Positions 22,191 through 30,748 of a DNA stretch of 34,161 nucleotides are shown here, one piece after another; positions within the stretch are counted from its first letter, which is position 1, and every line of letters begins with the position of its first letter. A program made the translations under genes and the position numbers. Under the pieces are notes generated by a model, which did not search any database, was not told the origin of the DNA, and was given only the letters and a program-made list of their open reading frames with translations. Origin of the DNA: an uncultured Demequina sp. (lineage in GTDB: Bacteria > Actinomycetota > Actinomycetes > Actinomycetales > Demequinaceae); the NCBI GenBank assembly GCA_937925595.1, contig CALALQ010000448.1:1-34161 (forward strand), in the 5' to 3' direction.

Positions 22191-23153
22191 GTGACGGACA
22201 TCAAGCGGGTTGCCCTCGCGCTGGGAAGTGGGGGAGCGCGCGGCTATGCGCACATCGGGGTCATCGACGAGGTCAAGCGGCGCGGCTGGGAGATCGTCGG
22301 CGTGGCCGGCACGTCCATGGGCGCGGTGATCGGTGGCCTGCACGCCGCCGGGAAGCTTGACGACTATCGCGACTGGGTGACCACACTCAGCCGTCGCGAC
22401 GTGCTGCGGCTCATGGACCCGACAATTGGCGGTGCTGGCATGCTGCGCGCGGAGAAGGTCATGGGTCGCGTGCGCCTGCAGACGGGCGACGTCGCCATCG
22501 AGGACCTGCCCATCCCGTTCACCGCCGTTGCCACGGACCTCATCAGCCAGCGCGAGGTGTGGTTCACCGAAGGAGACCTCGTCGACGCGATGCGCGCCTC
22601 GATCGCCATTCCCACGGTCTTCACGCCGGTGCATCGCGACGGCATGGTGCTCGCCGACGGTGGCCTGCTCAACCCGATTCCGGTGGCGCCGCTGTCGAAC
22701 GTCCGGGCGGATGCGATCATCGCCGTCAACTTGGGCGGAGCGGCCATGTACCAGGGAGAAGATGCTCCCGAGCCGGGCGGCCCGCCGCTCCTTCCCAAGT
22801 TGCGCCTGCCAAGCCTGCCTGCGAGCCTTGAGCCTAAGATCGCGGCGCTCATTCCGCGCTTCCGCCGCTCGGGCAGCGATGACGACACGGAACACGCACC
22901 TGACGACGCAGAGTCGGTCGAGGAGGCGCGCCAAGCTCAGATCGCTATGCGCACCATGGATGTGGTGGACCGCTCGCTCACGGTGATGCAGTCTGCGGTG
23001 CGCCGCTTCCAGCTCGCGAGCTTCCCTCCGGACCTGCTCATCGACATCCCGGCCGACGCTTCGGGCACCTTGGATTTCCACCGCGCCAGCGAACTCATCG
23101 AACTGGGCAGGGAGAAGGCGGTCGCCGCTTTCGACGCATGGGGCGCGGCCTGA
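22191..23153 (+). CDS. Patatin-like phospholipase (RssA/YchK type)
   Basis: This 320-residue protein has the patatin-like serine hydrolase fold, which cleaves acyl ester bonds of phospholipids or neutral lipids. The oxyanion hole is GSGGARG near the N-terminus, the nucleophile is S42 in GTSMG, and the catalytic dyad Asp is D156 in DGG (ADGGLLNPIP). The lipase core ends at about residue 190. The rest is a proline-rich linker and a C-terminal helical region with a signature-like PPDLLIDIPAD. Such proteins are cytosolic or membrane-associated, and the substrate is unknown. The GTG at 22191 has TAACCT 6 nt upstream (22179-22184), again a leaderless signature. A hairpin terminator follows. Confidence 0.9.
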   Translation: MTDIKRVALALGSGGARGYAHIGVIDEVKRRGWEIVGVAGTSMGAVIGGLHAAGKLDDYRDWVTTLSRRDVLRLMDPTIGGAGMLRAEKVMGRVRLQTGDVAIEDLPIPFTAVATDLISQREVWFTEGDLVDAMRASIAIPTVFTPVHRDGMVLADGGLLNPIPVAPLSNVRADAIIAVNLGGAAMYQGEDAPEPGGPPLLPKLRLPSLPASLEPKIAALIPRFRRSGSDDDTEHAPDDAESVEEARQAQIAMRTMDVVDRSLTVMQSAVRRFQLASFPPDLLIDIPADASGTLDFHRASELIELGREKAVAAFDAWGAA

Positions 23154-23186
23154 GGCCTGGCCAGCCACAGCGTCGGGCAAAGCAAA

Positions 23187-23213
23187 ACGGGCGTCCCGCA
23201 GGGGGACGCCCGT
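23187..23213. terminator. Hairpin terminator between patatin and rpmB (convergent)
   Basis: ACGGGCGTCCC (23187-23197) and GGGACGCCCGT (23203-23213) form a perfect 11-bp stem with a 5-nt loop. On the minus strand the stem is followed by TTTTGCTTT, giving a T-rich tail suited to ending rpmB transcription. On the plus strand it can end the patatin gene with only a short T run. Confidence 0.85.
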
Positions 23214-23228
23214 CTTGGAAAACTTGGG

Positions 23229-23423
23229 TTACGCGCCGGCGCGCTGCACCTTGCCCGCCTTGAGGCAGGACGTGCACACGTTCACACGCTTGGGGGTACC
23301 GGCAACCACGGCACGCACGCGCTGGATGTTGGGGTTCCAACGGCGCTTGGTGCGGCGGTGCGAGTGCGAGATGGAGTGTCCGAAGGACGGACCCTTGCCG
23401 CAGACGTCGCAGTTGGCAGCCAC
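23229..23423 (-). CDS. rpmB: 50S ribosomal protein L28 (zinc-binding form)
   Basis: bL28 (64 residues) is a component of the large ribosomal subunit. The sequence reads VAANCDVCGKGPSFG, then SHSHRRTKRRWNPNIQ, then a tail CTSCLKAGKV. Cysteines at 5, 8, 50 and 53 form two CxxC pairs, the zinc-binding C+ form. The GTG at 23423 follows AGGAG by 7 nt; a longer in-frame extension lacks any ribosomal similarity. A good -35/-10 pair lies upstream at 23479-23508. Downstream is the hairpin terminator at 23187-23213. It is divergent from the DAK2 protein gene. Confidence 0.97.
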   Translation of the reverse strand: MAANCDVCGKGPSFGHSISHSHRRTKRRWNPNIQRVRAVVAGTPKRVNVCTSCLKAGKVQRAGA

Positions 23424-23452
23424 GATGATTCTCCTAAAGACTGTGGGTGGGG

Positions 23453-23508
23453 CCTGAGGACGCTCAGGCAACCGCACAAGAGTACCCGACAACGGGGGGT
23501 TTGGCCAA
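23453..23508 (-). promoter_or_regulatory. rpmB promoter and leader hairpin
   Basis: On the minus strand TTGGCC (23503-23508) and TACTCT (23479-23484) are spaced 18 nt apart, a convincing housekeeping promoter. The start would be near 23472, giving a leader of about 49 nt. CCTGAG (23453-23458) and CTCAGG (23463-23468) form a 6-bp stem at the very 5' end of that leader, which could stabilise the mRNA or regulate rpmB. Confidence 0.6.
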
Positions 23509-23619
23509 GTTCCGGGGTCCGACGCTGTGCCCACCTGGGTGCGTCAGTCGGCCGTGGCACGATGGTAGTGGAGTTGGCGCCGCAGGCTGCACCCTGCCTC
23601 AGGCGCGAGAGGAGTCACG

Positions 23620-25110
23620 TTGGCCGAGGCCGCCGATCTTCGACGCTGGCTGGAAAGCGGCGCGAATGCGGTCAAGCGCGCCCGGGATCGGCTCGACGCG
23701 ATCAACGTGTTCCCCGTCGCGGACTCCGATACCGGCACCAACCTCTACCTGACGCTGCGCGAGGGAAACCGCGCGGTCGCGCGCCTTGCACCAGAGGCGA
23801 CGCACAAGGAGGTCGTCGCGGCCTTTGTGCGCGGAGCGCTGCTGGGAGCGCGCGGCAATTCGGGCGTGATCGTGAGCGCGTATCTCAATGCGTTCCTGCT
23901 GGAGGCGGATTCGCGGGGAGGCATCACAGCGATCGATGCTCCTGGCATTGCGGTGTGCCTCGACGTCGCCGCGCAGGGCGCGTACGGCGCGGTCGGCTCG
24001 CCCGTCGAGGGCACGATTCTCACGGTTGCCAAGGCGGCTGCTGACGCCGCTCAGGAGGCCGTGGCCGGCGGCGCGGCCAAGGAGGGCACGATCGTCGCCG
24101 CCGTGCTCGGCGCGCGAGCGGCGCTGTCGCGTACGCAGGACGAGCTCGGTCCCGCTCGCGAGGCCGGGGTGGTCGACGCGGGAGCGGCGGGACTGGTGCT
24201 GCAGTTGGAGATGCTTGCGGAGACCCTCGCAGGCCCTGACGCCCTCGCCGCTTACGACGAGGTGGACTGGTCCGCGGACATGGACGCCTATCGCGTCCCT
24301 CACCTTCCCCACGGCAACGAAGGCGGCTACGAGGTGATGTTCGTCTCGGTGAGCCGCACCGACCTCACGCGCCACCTCACGTCCCGGCTCGAGGCGCTTG
24401 GCGATTCGGTGACTGTCGTGGGCTCGCATGGGCTGTGGCAGGCGCACGTCCACACCACCCACCCAGGCGACGCAGTGCGCGTCGCGATGAGTGCTGGGGC
24501 TCTCAAGATCATTGTGCGCGGCATCGACGATCACGCGATGGATGCCGCAACCGTCGTCGCCCTCACCACCGCTCCCGGTCTCGCGGACGCGCTCGCGGAG
24601 GCCGGCGCTTGCGTGCTGGTCATGCCGCACCCGGAGGAGGCTCCTCGCAAAGACTTGGCACGCGCCATCCGCGACGCGGTAGGCATCGCCGGGGTGGTGG
24701 TCGCTGGCGACCCCACCCTGCTCGCCGCCGCCAAGCGCGTCGCAAGCAAGCGTCGCGGCCCCAAGCTCACCGTCCTCGACACCGCACACGAAGTGCACGT
24801 GGTCGCCGCGGTGGCGGCCGCGTCGCTCGCGACGCCGGGCGAGTCGGTCGCGGATCGCATGGCCGACGCTGTGGCGAGGACCACGATTCTCGACACCACT
24901 CCTGCGGACCTGGATGCGGACGTCGATCAGCTGCTGCGTCCCACGACCGAGGTCGTGACCGTGATCGTGGGCAGGGGAGTGGACCCCGCTGTGGCCGAGC
25001 GCGTGCGGATGTCCGTCGCGGACACCGCTCCAGAAGCAGACGTGGTGGTCTTCGACGGCGACCAGGTGTCTCCCGCCATTGCCGTCGGCGTGGAGAACGC
25101 GCAGCAGTGA
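23620..25110 (+). CDS. DAK2 domain protein, fatty-acid kinase A (FakA/YloV)-like
   Basis: This 496-residue cytosolic protein has an N-terminal DhaL/DAK2 kinase-like domain. NVFPVADSDTGTNLY holds the Mg/ATP-binding aspartates D35 and D37, and GALLGARGNSGVI and GAVGSPVEGTIL follow. The middle segment (YEVMFVSVS, then GSHGLWQAHVHTTHPG) and the C-terminal domain match FakA/YloV-like proteins, which phosphorylate fatty acids bound to FakB in Firmicutes. In actinobacteria the role is less settled. The start is TTG at 23620 behind AGAGGAG. Its stop overlaps the recG start as GTGA (25107-25110), so it is coupled to recG. DAK2 upstream of recG is a widely conserved pair. Confidence 0.87.
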   Translation: MAEAADLRRWLESGANAVKRARDRLDAINVFPVADSDTGTNLYLTLREGNRAVARLAPEATHKEVVAAFVRGALLGARGNSGVIVSAYLNAFLLEADSRGGITAIDAPGIAVCLDVAAQGAYGAVGSPVEGTILTVAKAAADAAQEAVAGGAAKEGTIVAAVLGARAALSRTQDELGPAREAGVVDAGAAGLVLQLEMLAETLAGPDALAAYDEVDWSADMDAYRVPHLPHGNEGGYEVMFVSVSRTDLTRHLTSRLEALGDSVTVVGSHGLWQAHVHTTHPGDAVRVAMSAGALKIIVRGIDDHAMDAATVVALTTAPGLADALAEAGACVLVMPHPEEAPRKDLARAIRDAVGIAGVVVAGDPTLLAAAKRVASKRRGPKLTVLDTAHEVHVVAAVAAASLATPGESVADRMADAVARTTILDTTPADLDADVDQLLRPTTEVVTVIVGRGVDPAVAERVRMSVADTAPEADVVVFDGDQVSPAIAVGVENAQQ

Positions 25111-27332
25111 GCGGAAGTGACCGGCTCGCCGAGCCGCTCAAGAGGGCATTGGGGGATCGCACGGCGGCGACCCTCGCCAAGCTGGGGCTGAGCACGGTTG
25201 GCGACCTGTTCCGGCACTACCCACGCCGCTATGGCCGTCCGGGTGAGTTCACGGACATCCGTTCACTGCGCACCGGCGAGCATGTGACCGTCATGGCTGA
25301 GGTGCGCTCCGCCACCGTGCGCACCATGCGCTCTCGCGGCGGCGCGATGCTCGAGGCGATCGTCAGTGACGGCCGCGACACCCTCCAGCTGACCTTCTTC
25401 GCCAAGCGTGCGGGCGTGTTGCGCATGCACGAGGACAAGCTGCGTCCTGGTCGCACCGGGCTGTTCACGGGCACGGTGGGCGAGTATCGGGGCCGACGCC
25501 AACTGACCCATCCCGACTACCTCATCGTCGGCGTTGACGCGGCCGATGCCGACGAAGCCATCTACGAGGCCTCCCGGCCCATCCCGATCTACCCGGCCGC
25601 AGCGTCGGCGCCCACATGGCGCATCGCACGCGCCGTGCGCACGGTGCTGGACCCGCTCCTGGAGGCCGACGTCCCTGACCCGATCCCTGCCGACATCCGC
25701 GAGCGGGATGGACTGCCCACCCTCCTTGGGGCTCTGCGACTTGTGCATGAGCCGAAGACGCTCGAGGACGCCGAGCGCGGCCAAGAGCGGCTGCGCTATG
25801 AGGAGGCACTGGTGCTGCAGACCGCCCTCGCGCGGCGCAGGGCCGAGCACGCCGCTCTCAGCGCGGTTCCGCGACCGGCTCGGTCCGGCGGGCTTGTCGA
25901 GGCGCTCGACGCACGCCTGCCCTTCGCGCTCACTCCGGGCCAGCGAGCCGTTGGCGACGACATCTCGCGGGACCTTGAGCGGTCGGTGCCGATGCTGCGG
26001 CTGCTGCAGGGCGACGTCGGTGCAGGAAAGACTGTGGTGGCGCTGCGAGCGATGCTCCAGGTGGTCGACGCCGGCGGCCAGGCCGCGCTGCTCGCGCCCA
26101 CGGAGGTGCTCGCCGCGCAGCACGAGCGCACTCTGCGCGCCCTGCTGGGACCTCTCGCGGAAGGCGGAATGCTCACCGCCTCAGATGAGGCGACGCGAGT
26201 GGTGCTGCTCACGGGTTCGCAGGGTTCCAAAGAGCGTCGCACGGCGCTCGCAGAGGCCGCCTCGGGCGCCGCGGGCATCGTCGTGGGAACCCATGCCCTC
26301 CTGAGCGAGACGGTGCAGTTCGCTGACCTTGGGCTCGTCGTTGTCGACGAGCAGCACCGCTTTGGCGTGGAGCAGCGCGACGCCCTGCGCGCTCGCGGAG
26401 AGCGGCCCCCGCACACGCTCGTCATGACGGCGACCCCCATTCCGCGAACGGTCGCGATGACGGTGTTCGGCGACCTCGAGACGTCGGTGCTGAGCGAGCG
26501 CCCAGCGGGCCGTGCGGAAACCGTCACCCATGTGGTTCCAGCCAACAACCCGGTGTGGATGTCGCGCGTGTGGGCGCGAGTTCGCGAGGAGGTGGATCGT
26601 GGTGGGCGGGCCTACGTGGTCTGCGCTCGCATCGACCCCACGGAACCGCCCGACGCTGTGGACGACTCGACCGAGGTCCCTTCAGACACGCTCGAATTCG
26701 AGCCGACGAAGGGGCGAGCGCCTCTCGCAGCCGTCACCGAGGTCGTCGAGATGCTCCAGGCGACGCCGGAGCTTGCGGGGGTGAGCGTCGGGATGATGCA
26801 CGGTCGCCTCACGCCCGAGCAGAAGGATGCGACGATGGCGGCCTTCTCAGCCGGGACTACGCCCGTGCTGGTGTCGACCACGGTGGTTGAGGTGGGCGTC
26901 GATGTCCCGGAAGCCACCGTCATGGTGGTGCTCGATGCCGACCGGTTCGGCATCTCTCAGCTGCACCAGCTGCGCGGCCGCATCGGTCGCGGGAGCGCAG
27001 CCGGCGTGTGCCTGCTCGTCACGGGCGCGGAGGAGGGCACCCTCGCGGCGGAGAGGCTCGCCGCGCTTGCGGCCACCACGGACGGCTTCGAGCTGGCGGA
27101 GAAGGATCTCGAGCTGCGACGCGAGGGCGACGTGCTTGGCGCGGCCCAGTCGGGGCGCTCGTCATTGCGACTGCTGCGCGTGGTTCGCGATGCGGGCGTC
27201 ATCGAGAAGGCGCGGCAAGACGCGCGTGCTCTTGTCGAGGAGGACCCGGGTCTTGAGCGGCACCCGGCCCTAGCGTCGGCGATTGAAGCGTGGCTGGAAC
27301 CTGAGCGCGAGGAGTTCCTGGAGAGGGCCTAG
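25107..27332 (+). CDS. recG: ATP-dependent DNA helicase RecG
   Basis: RecG (741 residues) is a superfamily 2 helicase that regresses stalled replication forks and processes Holliday junctions. The N-terminal wedge/OB region includes GDLFRHYPRRY. Helicase motifs are Walker A GDVGAGKT at 302-309, the DEQH box at 414-417 (VVDEQHRFG), TATPIPRT, and the C-terminal VSTTVVEVGVDVP and QLRGRIGRG. The GTG at 25107 overlaps the DAK2 gene stop by 4 nt; upstream in-frame codons lie inside DAK2. The stop is 2 bp from the end of the convergent 62-residue ORF. No frameshift is seen. Confidence 0.97.
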   Translation: MSGSDRLAEPLKRALGDRTAATLAKLGLSTVGDLFRHYPRRYGRPGEFTDIRSLRTGEHVTVMAEVRSATVRTMRSRGGAMLEAIVSDGRDTLQLTFFAKRAGVLRMHEDKLRPGRTGLFTGTVGEYRGRRQLTHPDYLIVGVDAADADEAIYEASRPIPIYPAAASAPTWRIARAVRTVLDPLLEADVPDPIPADIRERDGLPTLLGALRLVHEPKTLEDAERGQERLRYEEALVLQTALARRRAEHAALSAVPRPARSGGLVEALDARLPFALTPGQRAVGDDISRDLERSVPMLRLLQGDVGAGKTVVALRAMLQVVDAGGQAALLAPTEVLAAQHERTLRALLGPLAEGGMLTASDEATRVVLLTGSQGSKERRTALAEAASGAAGIVVGTHALLSETVQFADLGLVVVDEQHRFGVEQRDALRARGERPPHTLVMTATPIPRTVAMTVFGDLETSVLSERPAGRAETVTHVVPANNPVWMSRVWARVREEVDRGGRAYVVCARIDPTEPPDAVDDSTEVPSDTLEFEPTKGRAPLAAVTEVVEMLQATPELAGVSVGMMHGRLTPEQKDATMAAFSAGTTPVLVSTTVVEVGVDVPEATVMVVLDADRFGISQLHQLRGRIGRGSAAGVCLLVTGAEEGTLAAERLAALAATTDGFELAEKDLELRREGDVLGAAQSGRSSLRLLRVVRDAGVIEKARQDARALVEEDPGLERHPALASAIEAWLEPEREEFLERA

Positions 27333-27334
27333 CC

Positions 27335-27523
27335 CTAGAAGATGCTGCGGAGGTCTGCCTCGACGCAGCGACCCTGAGCGGCGCCGGCGGCATGCGCATC
27401 GGCGACGATCTCGCGCATCACGGCGCGCAGTTCCTGGGACCACTCGACGGGCAGCAGGCCGCCCACTTTGTCGACCGCCTTGTCGATGCGCGGTCCGAGA
27501 GTGTCCTCGAGCTCTGGAGTCAT
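27335..27523 (-). CDS. Small hypothetical protein (62 aa)
   Basis: This short ORF is convergent with recG, its stop codon 2 bp from the recG stop. The protein is MTPELEDTLGPRIDKAVDKV in its first 20 residues, predicted mainly helical, with no signal peptide or membrane segment and one cysteine. I do not recognise a family. It was kept because TAGCCT lies exactly 6 nt before the ATG on the minus strand (27524-27535), the same leaderless signature seen at other genes here. No Shine-Dalgarno is visible. Chance is still possible. Confidence 0.5.
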   Translation of the reverse strand: MTPELEDTLGPRIDKAVDKVGGLLPVEWSQELRAVMREIVADAHAAGAAQGRCVEADLRSIF

Positions 27524-27630
27524 TCCATCAGGCTAGGCGGGCGTTCGCGCAGGAAAAAGCACCGTCCGTGTGACATTCGCCATTTCGTCCAGCACGATGC
27601 GGCGCAAATCACACTGAAAAGGGGTGGCGC

Positions 27631-29406
27631 TCAGCTCGGAGGCGTGTTCCCAGCCTCGTAATACTCGGTGACGGTGATGCCTCCCGGAAGCGGCGTCGCG
27701 TGGTCCAGGCTGACGAACTTGCCTTCTGAGTCCTGCCACAGGGCGGGCCTCAGCATCGTGTACTTCTTCTCGTCCCAGCTCTTCCAGCCGTCCGTGAAGA
27801 GGCCTCCCGTGTCCCCGGAATCGGGGTTGAGGCACCAGAACGTGTGGGCGATGCGCTCCTCGACGATCATGTCGCGCAGCGCGCGCATCCACGTGTCCTG
27901 GCGCGTGTCCTGACCCAAGCGTCCGCCCCACTCGCCAATCATGAGCGGCGCGGTGTTGTCCTCATGGAGGTACAGCCAGTTGGGCTCCCACACGTCGCGT
28001 CGCAGCGACTGCGCGCTGAACTCGGTGCGGAACCACGGCTGGTTGTACACGAGCGGACCGTACTCATGGGGCGAGTACACGAGCTGGTTCTTGACCCGTA
28101 GGTTGACGGGGAAGTGCTTGGCGAAGCGCAGGTTGCCGCCCCACCAGTTGGAGTCGTAGTCGCCCGGGTCCTTCGAGGCGAAGGAGGTGCCGGTTCGTGG
28201 CGTGGCCTCAATGCCCTCGACGAAGATCAGCACCTTGGGGTGGATCTTGAGGATCGCATTGCCCGTGCGCTCGGCGACGTACCGCCAGTTGTTCGCGGAC
28301 TTCGAGTCGTCCCACACCGCACGGGGATTGTCCGTCGCCTGTCCATGCGGCTCGTTCTTGAGGTCGTAGCCGATGATCGTGTCGTCGTTCTTGTAGCGCT
28401 TGGCGACCCACACCCACGCGTCGATGAAGTCCTCGGTGGAGATGTCGCCGTTGTACCAGACGGTGTAGATGTGGCCCGCGTCGTCTGCCTTCGCGGAGTG
28501 CACGTCGAGCACCACCTTGATGCCGCGGTCCTTGCACTCGCGCAAGAAGATCTCGAAGATCTCAAGCGTGGTCTTGCCTTCGAGCTGAGGGTTCATCGCA
28601 AAGTTGATGCCGTTGGGCACCTTGTCCTTGCCGTCGCGCCATTCGAGCAGCAGCTGTGTGGAGATGGGTACGCGGATGGTGTTGATGCCGCGGCTGCCGA
28701 TCTGATCCATGACGTCGTCGAGGTTCTGCGACGACAGTCCCGTGAACACGCGCTGGCGCAGGTTGAAGCCGAACCAGTTGGCGCCCGTCATCCACACGGG
28801 ACGTCCCTGCGCGTCGACGATGCGGTTGCCGTCTGTGTGCAGCCAGTCGTCATCGGTGGGGGAGTCGACGTCGCTTTGAGACGGATAGGTGGGAGGCGGT
28901 GGGTCTGCGGAAGACTCAGCGTCCACCACTGGTCCCGTCGCTTCGCCGTCGCACGCAATGTCGCCCTCTGCCAGCGGCTTGCCGTCGGCCACGAACCCGA
29001 ACTGCGCTCCCTCTCCTGCGCGAACGACCTTGTTGTAGTCCTGTCCCGACGCGCTCGCGTTCCCGGTGGAACCCACCGCCATGTCGGTGTTCCACGCATC
29101 GTTCACCACGGAAGCGCCGAGCGGAACGGTCACGGTCCACTGCTTCAGCGGCGCGAGCGCGTAGATCATGACGTTCGCCTGGTAGCCGTCGGGCCACACA
29201 TTCGTGAGCACCACTTCTGCCGTGCACACGGGGCCCGACGCTGTGGCCGAGGGCGTCGCCGACGCAGAGGGGGAGGGTGATGGCGAACCGGTGGGCAGCG
29301 TCGGGCCGTCATCCCCGAGCGCCGCCCAAGCGATGCCGCCGGCGGCGACGAGCGCAACTGCGGCCCCCGCCGCTATCCAGGTACGACGCTGTCCCAGCAC
29401 ATTCAT
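27631..29406 (-). CDS. Secreted GH5 cellulase with CBM2
   Basis: This 591-residue protein is an extracellular endo-beta-1,4-glucanase. Order: signal peptide (MNVLGQRRTWIAAGAAVALV, possible cleavage near AWA-AL), a Ser/Pro/Thr linker (about 31-58), a CBM2-like module (about 60-153, bounded by C61 and C152; WPDGYQANV and DAWNT keep two conserved Trp), another linker, then GH5 (about 190-585). The acid/base is E352 in KNEPHG and the nucleophile is E492 in IGEWGG. VVLDVHS and YSPHEYGP support GH5, probably subfamily 1. The ATG at 29406 has TACTGT 6 nt upstream (29413-29418), so a leaderless mRNA is likely. It is divergent from the epimerase-like gene, suggesting joint regulation. Unlike the GH9 enzyme, it lacks the lysine-rich repeats. 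Confidence 0.93.
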   Translation of the reverse strand: MNVLGQRRTWIAAGAAVALVAAGGIAWAALGDDGPTLPTGSPSPSPSASATPSATASGPVCTAEVVLTNVWPDGYQANVMIYALAPLKQWTVTVPLGASVVNDAWNTDMAVGSTGNASASGQDYNKVVRAGEGAQFGFVADGKPLAEGDIACDGEATGPVVDAESSADPPPPTYPSQSDVDSPTDDDWLHTDGNRIVDAQGRPVWMTGANWFGFNLRQRVFTGLSSQNLDDVMDQIGSRGINTIRVPISTQLLLEWRDGKDKVPNGINFAMNPQLEGKTTLEIFEIFLRECKDRGIKVVLDVHSAKADDAGHIYTVWYNGDISTEDFIDAWVWVAKRYKNDDTIIGYDLKNEPHGQATDNPRAVWDDSKSANNWRYVAERTGNAILKIHPKVLIFVEGIEATPRTGTSFASKDPGDYDSNWWGGNLRFAKHFPVNLRVKNQLVYSPHEYGPLVYNQPWFRTEFSAQSLRRDVWEPNWLYLHEDNTAPLMIGEWGGRLGQDTRQDTWMRALRDMIVEERIAHTFWCLNPDSGDTGGLFTDGWKSWDEKKYTMLRPALWQDSEGKFVSLDHATPLPGGITVTEYYEAGNTPPS

Positions 29407-29412
29407 GCCGCC

Positions 29413-29467
29413 ACAGTAGCGGCGTGAGTCGATGTGGTCGATACGTTTCGAACGAACGCGTTACCGT
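29413..29467. promoter_or_regulatory. Divergent promoters and operator-like sites of the GH5 cellulase and epimerase-like gene
   Basis: The GH5 -10 TACTGT (minus, 29413-29418) and the epimerase-like -10 TACCGT (plus, 29462-29467) each sit 6 nt before their start codons. Between them lie CGTT-TCG-AACG-like sequence (29444-29454) and the perfect palindrome AACGCGTT (29455-29462), which abuts the epimerase -10. TACGTTTCG (29442-29450) is the same nonamer as in the GH9 cellulase upstream region. The pattern fits a LacI-family operator shared by the carbohydrate genes. Confidence 0.5.
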
Positions 29468-29473
29468 GTTGCC

Positions 29474-30715
29474 ATGCCTGATGCAGTGCTGGGCGACGCC
29501 GCCCTCGCCGACCTTGCCGCTCGCGCTCGCGCGGAGCTGACCCACGACATTCTGCCGTTCTGGCAGCGCCACGCCTTTGACGGCAGCGGCTGGCTGCGCG
29601 GCGCGGTGGAGGACGACCTCACCGTCGATGACTCTCGCCCTCGCCACTCGGTGATCGCCTCGCGAACGCTCTGGACGTTCGCGGTCGCGGCGCAGGCGCT
29701 TCCCGAGCAGCGCGGGAGCCTCGAGACCACCGGGCGCCTGGCTGCGAACCTCGTGCTCGGCGACTTCTGGGACGAACAGCACGGGGGAGTGTTCTGGGCG
29801 CTTGCGCCGGATCGCTCGGTGGCTGCGGACCGCAAGCAGATCTACGCGCAGGCGTTCGCGATCTACGGACTGTCCGAGTGGCATGCGGCGACCGGCGACG
29901 CCGAGGCGCTCGAGGCCGCCTGGCGCATCTTCGAGCTGCTAGAGACCCATGCGCGCGACCGCAAGCGCGGCGGCTACCTCGAGGCGCTCAGCCGCGAGTG
30001 GGGTCCGCTCGAGAACACGGCCCTGAGCGACAAGGACCTCTCGGTCCCCAAGTCGATGAACACCAACCTGCACATCCTCGAGGCGTACACAACGCTGCTC
30101 CGTGTGACGGGCGAGGACAAGGTGCGAGAGGCGCTCGCGTCGCTGCTCGACGCGTCGCTCACCCACATCCTCACGCTCGAGCCCTTTGCACGCTGCCAGC
30201 TGTTCTTCGACATGGACTGGAACTCGGTGGTCGACACCGTGTCCTACGGCCACGACATCGAGGCCTCGTGGCTGCTGTGGGACGCGTGGGAGGCGCTCGC
30301 GGAAGCGGGAGTCACGAACGCCGGCCTTCAGCAGCGCACTCGCGATGCCGCGCTCGCGCTCGCGGACGCGGTGCGCACCCACGGCCTCGACGCGGACGGC
30401 GGCGTGATGTATGAGGGAACGCCCACCGAGGTGGTCAACGACCAGAAGCACTGGTGGCCGCAGGCAGAGGGAGTGGTGGGCTGGCTCAACGCGTATCAGG
30501 TGGCGGGGCGCGAAGAGGATCGCGCTGCCGCACTTGCCGCGTGGGACTTCATCGAAGCCAAGGTGATTGACCGCGAGCATGGCGAGTGGTTCGCGCAGCT
30601 CGAGCGCGACGGTTCGGTGCGCTCCGGCACCCCCGACAATGTGAAGATCGGCCCCTGGAAGTGCCCGTATCACAACGCGCGCGCCTGCCTCGAAGTTATG
30701 AGGCGGGTCCAGTAA
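29474..30715 (+). CDS. AGE family epimerase, probable cellobiose 2-epimerase
   Basis: This 413-residue cytosolic enzyme belongs to the N-acylglucosamine 2-epimerase family, (alpha/alpha)6 barrel. Residues matching cellobiose 2-epimerases are R64 in SRTLWTF, H200 in SMNTNLHILEAYT, H260/E263/W266 in YGHDIEASW, E332 in WWPQAEGVVG, and H400 in KCPYHNARAC. H260 and H400 would be the acid/base pair that converts cellobiose to glucosyl-mannose. Length is close to known cellobiose 2-epimerases (about 390-412 residues). Its divergent position beside a secreted GH5 cellulase supports cellobiose as substrate. An AGE of other specificity is the alternative. The ATG at 29474 is used because TACCGT precedes it by 6 nt; a longer ORF would begin at 29432. 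Confidence 0.85.
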   Translation: MPDAVLGDAALADLAARARAELTHDILPFWQRHAFDGSGWLRGAVEDDLTVDDSRPRHSVIASRTLWTFAVAAQALPEQRGSLETTGRLAANLVLGDFWDEQHGGVFWALAPDRSVAADRKQIYAQAFAIYGLSEWHAATGDAEALEAAWRIFELLETHARDRKRGGYLEALSREWGPLENTALSDKDLSVPKSMNTNLHILEAYTTLLRVTGEDKVREALASLLDASLTHILTLEPFARCQLFFDMDWNSVVDTVSYGHDIEASWLLWDAWEALAEAGVTNAGLQQRTRDAALALADAVRTHGLDADGGVMYEGTPTEVVNDQKHWWPQAEGVVGWLNAYQVAGREEDRAAALAAWDFIEAKVIDREHGEWFAQLERDGSVRSGTPDNVKIGPWKCPYHNARACLEVMRRVQ

Positions 30716-30748
30716 CTCCCGCCCCCGTCACCTCCCACACCAGTGGAG

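Noticed and set aside
21048..23180. Antisense ORF of about 710 codons opposite thiL and the patatin gene
   Set aside because: Low-complexity Arg/Gly/Ala-rich translation with no family motif, lying exactly antisense to two genes with clear catalytic motifs. It is a product of high GC at third positions.
24435..25106. N-terminal extension of RecG by 224 codons
   Set aside because: The extension lies in another frame of the DAK2 gene and is Arg-rich with no similarity to RecG. The GTG overlapping the DAK2 stop gives a normal RecG length.
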